Assembly: GCF_000157995.1 (NCBI RefSeq)
Contig: NZ_GG657559.1
Location: 17,460-61,624 of the forward strand
Source of the DNA: Holdemania filiformis DSM 12042
GTDB lineage: Bacteria; Bacillota_I; Bacilli_A; Erysipelotrichales; Erysipelotrichaceae
Length of the DNA stretch: 44,165 nucleotides
Direction: 5' to 3'
The notes under the pieces: generated by a model
What the model saw: only the letters and a program-made list of their open reading frames with translations
Told to the model about the DNA's origin: nothing
Database searches by the model: none
Shown here: positions 39,314 through 44,165 of the stretch, one piece after another
How positions within the stretch are numbered: the first letter of the stretch is position 1
How the letters are laid out: every line of letters begins with the position of its first letter
Position numbers and translations under genes: made by a program

Positions 39314-41169
39314 AAACAGAAAAACCAAAAAATAAGAAACCGTTAATTTATTATTATTTCGTGATGTTGATCGCGCTGATGGCGTTCAATTTGTTCGTGA
39401 CGCCGATGATCCAGAACCAGCGGATCAAGGAAGTCGGTTACAGCGACCTGATCGCCGCCCTGGATGAAAAACAGGTCGACGAGGTAGAAGTGGACAACCA
39501 GACCGGCAAGATCGCCTACACGATCAAGGATAACAAGAAAAATGTGTTCGTGACCGGCATTATGCCCAACGACACGACGCTGACAGAGCGGCTGGAACAG
39601 AGCGGGGCGCAGTACACGGCGGTTATTCCGCAGCAGAATTCCTTCTTGATGGATATGTTGATGTGGCTGGTGCCGATCATCATCATCCTGGGCGTCGGCC
39701 AATTGTTCTCGAAACAGCTGGCGAAGAAAATGGGCGCGAACACGATGACGTTCGGGAAATCCAGTGCGAAAATCTATGTTTCGGCGGAAACGGGCAAGAC
39801 GTTCCAGGACGTAGCGGGGCAGGATGAAGCGAAGGAAGCGCTGAGCGAGATCGTTGACTTCCTGCACAACCCGGATAAATATAAGAAGCTGGGCGCGAAG
39901 ATGCCGAAGGGCGCGCTGCTGGTCGGGCCTCCGGGCACCGGTAAGACGCTGCTGGCCAAGGCGGTTGCGGGGGAAGCGAACGTCCCGTTCTTCTCGATTT
40001 CCGGTTCGGAATTTGTGGAGATGTTCGTTGGCATGGGTGCCGCGCGGGTCCGCGATCTGTTTAAGCAGGCGCAGGAAAAAGCGCCGTGCATCGTCTTCAT
40101 CGACGAGATTGATACAATCGGCAAAAAGCGCGACAGCGCCAATGGCATGGGCGGCAACGACGAGCGTGAACAGACGCTGAACCAGCTGTTAGCGGAAATG
40201 GACGGCTTCGACGGAAGCAAGGGCGTCGTCATCCTGGCGGCGACCAACCGGCCGGAAACGCTGGATAAAGCGTTGTTAAGACCGGGACGGTTCGACCGGC
40301 GGATTCCTGTCGAACTTCCGGACTTAAAGGGCCGTGAAGAAATCTTGAAAGTTCACGTCAAGGACATCGTCGTCGACAGCGATATCGATTACCGCACGAT
40401 CGCGTTATCCACCTCGGGCGCTTCCGGCGCGGAGCTGGCGAACATTGTCAACGAAGCGGCGTTAGCGGCGGTGCGCAACGGTCATTCCAAGGTCATGCAG
40501 CACGATTTTGATGAAGCGGTCGACACGGTGATCGCCGGGAAGGAACGCAAAGGCGCGGTCATTTCCGAAAAGGAAAAACGGATTATCGCCTATCATGAAA
40601 TCGGTCACGCACTGGTCGCCGCGGTATCGAAGAATTCTGCGCCGGTGCATAAGATTACGATTATCCCGCATACCAACGGTTCGCTGGGCTATACGATGCA
40701 GGTGGCGGAGCAGGAAAGCGTCTTAATGAGCAAGGACGAAATTCTGGAAAAGATCCGCACGCTGACCGGCGGCCGGGCGGCGGAAGAATTTATGTTCAAT
40801 ATCTGCACCTCCGGCGCGTCCAACGATATCGAACAGGCGACGCGGCTGGCGCGGGCGATGGTGGCTCAGCTGGGCATGAGCGATCAGTTCGGCATGACGG
40901 CGCTGGAAACGGTGAACAACCGGTATCTGAGCGGCGACGCATCGCTGGTCTGCTCGAATGAAACGGCAACCTTGATCGACAAGGAAGTCATGGCGATCAT
41001 CAAGAACGCGCACGCGGAAGCCCGGAAGATTCTTGAGGACAACGCGCAGCTGCTGCATGAGGAAGCGGAATACCTGCTTCAGAAGGAAACGATTACCGGT
41101 GAGGAATTCATGGAAATCTTCAGCCGGCATCAACAGCTGAAGGCGCTGCCGCAGCCGAGCGCGGAATAA
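39310..41169 (+). CDS. ftsH: FtsH-type membrane AAA+ metalloprotease, probably an accessory paralogue
   Basis: 619 aa. Two membrane helices (about 12-32 and 112-133) flank an extracellular domain of about 80 residues. The AAA+ domain has Walker A GPPGTGKT (206-213), Walker [10 protein letters not shown] (260-268), the pore loop [10 protein letters not shown] (about 235-244), and the Arg-finger region RPGRFDR (about 325-331). The zinc site reads HEIGH (429-433) where most FtsH proteins have HEAGH. The third ligand is the Asp in SNDIEQAT. It degrades membrane and unstable proteins using ATP. The housekeeping ftsH normally sits near tilS and hpt; here it is paired with marR, so this looks like a second, regulated copy. 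That is inference. Confidence 0.93.
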   Translation: MKTEKPKNKKPLIYYYFVMLIALMAFNLFVTPMIQNQRIKEVGYSDLIAALDEKQVDEVEVDNQTGKIAYTIKDNKKNVFVTGIMPNDTTLTERLEQSGAQYTAVIPQQNSFLMDMLMWLVPIIIILGVGQLFSKQLAKKMGANTMTFGKSSAKIYVSAETGKTFQDVAGQDEAKEALSEIVDFLHNPDKYKKLGAKMPKGALLVGPPGTGKTLLAKAVAGEANVPFFSISGSEFVEMFVGMGAARVRDLFKQAQEKAPCIVFIDEIDTIGKKRDSANGMGGNDEREQTLNQLLAEMDGFDGSKGVVILAATNRPETLDKALLRPGRFDRRIPVELPDLKGREEILKVHVKDIVVDSDIDYRTIALSTSGASGAELANIVNEAALAAVRNGHSKVMQHDFDEAVDTVIAGKERKGAVISEKEKRIIAYHEIGHALVAAVSKNSAPVHKITIIPHTNGSLGYTMQVAEQESVLMSKDEILEKIRTLTGGRAAEEFMFNICTSGASNDIEQATRLARAMVAQLGMSDQFGMTALETVNNRYLSGDASLVCSNETATLIDKEVMAIIKNAHAEARKILEDNAQLLHEEAEYLLQKETITGEEFMEIFSRHQQLKALPQPSAE

Positions 41170-41177
41170 AATAACAA

Positions 41178-41225
41178 GAGATTGAACCTGACACATCATT
41201 GCGTGCCGAAGTTCAATCTTTTTTT
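41178..41225 (+). terminator. Rho-independent terminator of the marR-ftsH operon
   Basis: GATTGAAC (41180-41187) pairs with GTTCAATC (41211-41218), followed by seven T residues. It starts 10 bases after the ftsH stop. Confidence 0.9.
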
Positions 41226-41381
41226 GCGAAAGGGAATAGCGTCGCTCTCTTATATAGTAAGATCTGATTTATAATGAAGGTGACAAGACAAAGCTCTGAA
41301 GGAAGAAGTTTTCGAAAGTTGACTCCTTTTTCTTTAGGCTTTCTGAAACGCAGAACTCAGAATAAAATTCACGACGTTTTT

Positions 41382-42290
41382 TTACAACTGCCAAAGAAAA
41401 TTGGCCAACGTACTGATCAGCGGAATTGTCATTAGGCTGAGCATCGTGCTGGAAAGCACCAGCGTTGTCGCTTTGACCGAGTCTTGATGCAATGTTTCTG
41501 AAAACAACGCAACGCTAACCGCGCAAGGACAGCTGCTGACTAACGTTAAAAGCATTTTTAGCATTTCTGGAACAGGAAGTCCTTTTAATATTAAGATAAC
41601 GAGCAGCGGCATGAATAAAAGCCGGGCCATAGCTGCTGGAAGACAGCGCCGGACTAATTTCCAGTTTTGCGTCAGCGTGGTTTTAGCTAGTAAGGCTCCC
41701 AGAATTAACATCGCCAGCGGCGTGTTCAAAGCGGCGGTCATCGTGAGAACATCGGCGATGATCGGCGGTAAGGCTAACGGTGTGAAATAAAGCAGCATCG
41801 CCAGCACGACAGCGATGGCCATAGGCGTCTTCAGGAATTTTTTCAAGGAGAAGGCTGAAGAATGATCCATCAAATAGACGCCGACCGTCCATTGCATTAA
41901 TGTGTTGACGATCATAAACGGCGTTAAAAGAAAGACGGCGGACGATCCCAGAACAGCCTGAACCAGTGGAATTCCCATAAAACCGGAATTGGGAAGCAGC
42001 ACCCCGTTTTCCAACACCGGATCGCGCTGAAAAAGCAGTAAAGCGGCGGTCAGGAATAAACAATGAAACACGATTGCTAAGATGAAACTCGTCAATAACC
42101 AGCGTGCCTGTTCCTGTTGGAAAATTTCATTGCCGGACAACAGAATGACGGATGGCGAGGCAACCTGAAGCAAAAGCTGGGTGAGCGAGGGTATATGATC
42201 AGCATGCAGAATTTCCCGTTTGCATAAGAACCAGCCGGCAGCAATCAACGCGGTCATGATTGCCATCTGATGAAAGATTGAAGTCGTCAT
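41382..42290 (-). CDS. AEC-family (auxin efflux carrier-like) transporter
   Basis: 302 aa with eight to ten membrane helices throughout. Family landmarks are the N-terminal ALIAAGWFLCKREIL segment, LTQLLLQVASPSVILLSG (about 36-53, with the conserved Pro-Ser in a broken helix), the central LLPNSGFMGIPLVQAVLG (about 100-117, the N-x-G-F-x-G-x-P motif) and SSCPCAVSVALFSE in the second half. AEC proteins move small carboxylates or similar solutes across the membrane. The start lies one base after the RpiR stop, so the two form an operon. The substrate probably relates to the divergent amidohydrolases; that is inference. Confidence 0.92.
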   Translation of the reverse strand: MTTSIFHQMAIMTALIAAGWFLCKREILHADHIPSLTQLLLQVASPSVILLSGNEIFQQEQARWLLTSFILAIVFHCLFLTAALLLFQRDPVLENGVLLPNSGFMGIPLVQAVLGSSAVFLLTPFMIVNTLMQWTVGVYLMDHSSAFSLKKFLKTPMAIAVVLAMLLYFTPLALPPIIADVLTMTAALNTPLAMLILGALLAKTTLTQNWKLVRRCLPAAMARLLFMPLLVILILKGLPVPEMLKMLLTLVSSCPCAVSVALFSETLHQDSVKATTLVLSSTMLSLMTIPLISTLANFLWQL

Positions 42291-42291
42291 C

Positions 42292-43146
42292 TTAATTCCC
42301 GAAATGCTTCTTATACAGTTTGTTCGTCTGCATCAGCTTATCGTAGAAATTATCGCTTTTCTTATTGACCAAGACCGCGTAAATCATATCAACAAGGCAC
42401 AGCGCCGCAATCCGTGAGGAGAGCGACAAATTATTCTCGGGGTCGTCGATGCTGTTGATATAAAGATGAAGATCGCTGATTTCCAACAGTTCATTATTGT
42501 AGTTTTTGGTGACAGATGCCAGGAAAGTCCCCTTGCCGCGAATATGATCCGCAGCTTCCAGAATCACCGCGGTTTTCCCGGAGTATGAAAAAATAATGAC
42601 GACGTCCTGCGGATCGGCGAAATAAGAATAGGTCAGAATATCGCATTCTGTATTGAAGTATTTGCAGGGAATACCCAGCCGGGAGAAACGAAGATGTGCG
42701 TCATAAGCAATAATGCCTGAAAACTGTACGCCAAGAAAGACGACATGGCGGCAATTCAGAATTTTGTCCGCTAATTTTTCAATATGTTCAACCGGATTGG
42801 TCCGCACGGTTTCAATGATTGAGTAAGTATCCTGCGATGTAATATTATCAATAATGCTGGAGGCATTGTCGCCTTTTTCAAATAACAGCGATGTACTGCT
42901 GGACATTTCATCCTTTAAGAACAGATTCAATTCAATTGCCAGCTGCATTTTCAAACTATTGAACCCTTCATATCCATTTTTCTTGCAGAAACGGGAAATT
43001 GTGGAACGCGACGTATAAGTTTCCCGTGCGAGATCTTCCATCGTCATTTCAATCACTTCGTTTGGGTGATTGATAATGTAATTAATAATACTTTTTTCAA
43101 CGGGGGTTGAAGAATGATTTTTCTGTAATTCTAAAAAGAAACTCAT
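42292..43146 (-). CDS. RpiR/MurR-family transcriptional regulator
   Basis: 284 aa from the ATG at 43146, which has GGAGGGG six bases ahead; the open frame continues 80 codons upstream but lacks a start site there. The N-terminal helix-turn-helix is typical: SIINYIINHPNEVIEMTMEDLARETYTSRSTISRFCKKNGYEGFNSLKMQL (about 19-69). A SIS (sugar isomerase-like) domain follows (about 115-250), with VVFLGVQFSGIIAYDAHLRFSRLG and VVIIFSYSGKTAVILEAADHIRGKG. SIS domains usually bind phosphosugars. It is followed by the AEC transporter and is divergent from two amidohydrolases, which it probably controls. Confidence 0.93.
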   Translation of the reverse strand: MSFFLELQKNHSSTPVEKSIINYIINHPNEVIEMTMEDLARETYTSRSTISRFCKKNGYEGFNSLKMQLAIELNLFLKDEMSSSTSLLFEKGDNASSIIDNITSQDTYSIIETVRTNPVEHIEKLADKILNCRHVVFLGVQFSGIIAYDAHLRFSRLGIPCKYFNTECDILTYSYFADPQDVVIIFSYSGKTAVILEAADHIRGKGTFLASVTKNYNNELLEISDLHLYINSIDDPENNLSLSSRIAALCLVDMIYAVLVNKKSDNFYDKLMQTNKLYKKHFGN

Positions 43147-43409
43147 TAGCGTCCCCTCCTGATCCATAGTCTTATTATACGTCAGGATTGAAAGCTTACT
43201 CGGATTCAACCGATGACACAAATGATTCAAAAATGACTCTGAAAAAAGAGGAAAAAACAGGAAATATCGCAGGTAATGTTTCTTCATGAAATTCATTATC
43301 ATCAAAATTAAGTCGAATGACACAAGTGCGTCAGAGATTGAATCCGACCCCTCATTCGTTTTCTTGTATGATGTAAGCGTATACATCGAGGTGCCTCAGG
43401 GAGGTTGAA
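43147..43409. promoter_or_regulatory. Divergent control region with a direct repeat
   Basis: ATGACACAAATG (43213-43224) and ATGACACAAGTG (43317-43328) differ at one base and are 104 bases apart in the same orientation. They are candidate binding sites for the RpiR protein. TATGAT at 43368-43373 is a possible -10 for the amidohydrolase. The region is otherwise AT-rich with no gene. Confidence 0.45.
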
Positions 43410-44141
43410 ATGAAGTTTATGGATGCTCATGTGCATCTGAAAGATCGGAACGATGAAGTTCTGGACGTGGATGCACTCTTACAGGAAATGGACGCTTCCG
43501 ACATCGAACGGGTATTTTTGATGCCGGCCGATTCCCGCCGCAGCGAGAATGAACGAATGCTGAAAGAAGTTCAGGGTCATGCCGACCGGTTCATTTTATT
43601 CGCATTTGTCAATCCTTATCATCCGGATTGTGTCGAATGGTTTGAAGAGGCGGTGAAGCATCGCGGCGTCAGGGGATTGAAGCTGCATCCGGTGCTGGAC
43701 GCCTATCCTGCCGACCGGGCGTATATGCTGGATCCGCTGCTGGAAGTCTGCGACCGGTATCATCTCCACTGCATCATTCACTGTACATCCGATGCGCCGA
43801 ACAGTTCGCCGCTGCAAATGGAAAGAACGGCCTGCCGGTGGCCGAACGTGACATTCCAGATGGCGCATATGGGCGGCTGCTGGTTAGCGAACGACGCGAT
43901 TAAGGTATGTCAGCGCAATCAGAATATCTATCTGGACGGTTCGACAGTTTCCTTATCGGCTGTTAAACGGGCAATCGCTGCTTGTCCGGATCGGTTTCTA
44001 ATGGGGACGGATGTTCCATTCTATCATTTTGAAATGGAAAAGCTGAAAATGAAGCTGGCAGTTTCGGATCCGGTCCTCTTTGAAAAAGTGACGTATGGCA
44101 ATATGCGGGACTTGATAGCAGAGAGGGGGTTGGAACTGTGA
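43410..44141 (+). CDS. Amidohydrolase-family (amidohydrolase 2-like) metal-dependent hydrolase
   Basis: 243 aa. The metal-binding pattern of a TIM-barrel amidohydrolase is visible: DAHVHL at the start (His6/His8 area), GLKLHPVLDAYPADR near 91-105, a His pair in HLHCIIHC near 117-124, QMAHMGG near 148-154, and the late Asp in MGTDVPFYHF near 191-200. Family members hydrolyse C-N, C-O or C-C bonds of small molecules in the cytoplasm. GGGAGG lies before the ATG. Its end overlaps the start of a second amidohydrolase. Divergence from an RpiR/AEC pair suggests catabolism of an imported acid or amide; the substrate is not known. Confidence 0.88.
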   Translation: MKFMDAHVHLKDRNDEVLDVDALLQEMDASDIERVFLMPADSRRSENERMLKEVQGHADRFILFAFVNPYHPDCVEWFEEAVKHRGVRGLKLHPVLDAYPADRAYMLDPLLEVCDRYHLHCIIHCTSDAPNSSPLQMERTACRWPNVTFQMAHMGGCWLANDAIKVCQRNQNIYLDGSTVSLSAVKRAIAACPDRFLMGTDVPFYHFEMEKLKMKLAVSDPVLFEKVTYGNMRDLIAERGLEL

Positions 44142-44165
44142 AAATCATCGACGCGCATAATCATA
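44138..44165 (+). CDS. Start of a second amidohydrolase, cut by the window end
   Basis: A GTG at 44138, overlapping the previous stop by four bases and preceded by AGGGGG, opens a frame reading (M)KIIDAHNH, the metal-binding start of another amidohydrolase. Only nine codons are visible, so the family is likely but the rest is outside the window. Confidence 0.7.

Noticed and set aside
43147-43386. 80-codon N-terminal extension of the RpiR regulator
   Set aside because: The ATG at 43146 has an excellent GGAGGGG site and gives the normal family length; the extension lies in an AT-rich control region.
1-44165. CRISPR arrays, insertion sequences, tRNA or rRNA genes
   Set aside because: No regularly spaced repeats, transposase-like proteins, terminal inverted repeats or cloverleaf sequences were seen on either strand.

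Overview
The window is bacterial and most likely comes from a low-to-mid GC Firmicute of the gut, probably in the Erysipelotrichaceae (a Holdemania-like genome). That is inference from several things: two T-box leaders, strong AGGAGG-type ribosome binding sites, lipoprotein signal peptides, a YesM/YesN-type two-component system, and three secreted flavoprotein reductases of the urocanate/fumarate reductase type. No rRNA, tRNA, CRISPR array, prophage or transposase was recognised.

Layout. 1-2.8 kb: an unknown 203-aa protein, a cold-shock protein with a structured leader, and a flavodiiron protein (FprA). 2.8-11 kb, all on the minus strand: a lipoprotein flavoreductase with its own promoter, preceded by a translationally coupled operon that reads response regulator, histidine kinase, orphan solute-binding protein, second flavoreductase. 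That second reductase carries a frameshift. 11-15.2 kb: a YclNOPQ/CeuBCDE-like catechol-siderophore ABC transporter behind two DtxR/IdeR-like palindromes. 15.2-21.1 kb: a peptide-binding lipoprotein under a T-box (probably Asn-specific), a small OB-like lipoprotein, an orphan pseudopilin, and metG under a Met T-box. 21.1-25.2 kb: small hypotheticals, a YdeI/OmdA-family protein, and a TetR regulator divergent from two membrane proteins and a 65-aa protein. 25.2-31 kb: an S10 serine carboxypeptidase, a DUF89 protein, and a third flavoreductase divergent from a MerR-like regulator, with a textbook 19-bp-spacer MerR-type promoter. 31-37.4 kb: a SnoaL-PAS-PAS-GGDEF-GAF diguanylate cyclase and a MacAB-like efflux operon. 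37.4-44.2 kb: two paralogous membrane proteins, a MarR-FtsH operon behind a perfect MarR-type palindrome, an RpiR regulator with an AEC transporter, and divergent tandem amidohydrolases.

How the genes work together. The main theme is anaerobic respiration of extracellular acceptors. Three exported reductases each carry a covalent-FMN attachment motif (D-x-x-x-G-A-T) and an FAD/substrate domain but no haem motif, so they should take electrons from a membrane flavin-based chain encoded elsewhere. Each has a different control arrangement: own promoter, a sensory operon with its own binding protein, or a MerR switch. Each also has a different set of active-site residues, which suggests three different substrates. 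The best candidate for a previously undescribed system is the response regulator/kinase/binding-protein/reductase operon, in which an ABC-type binding protein with no transporter probably senses the acceptor.
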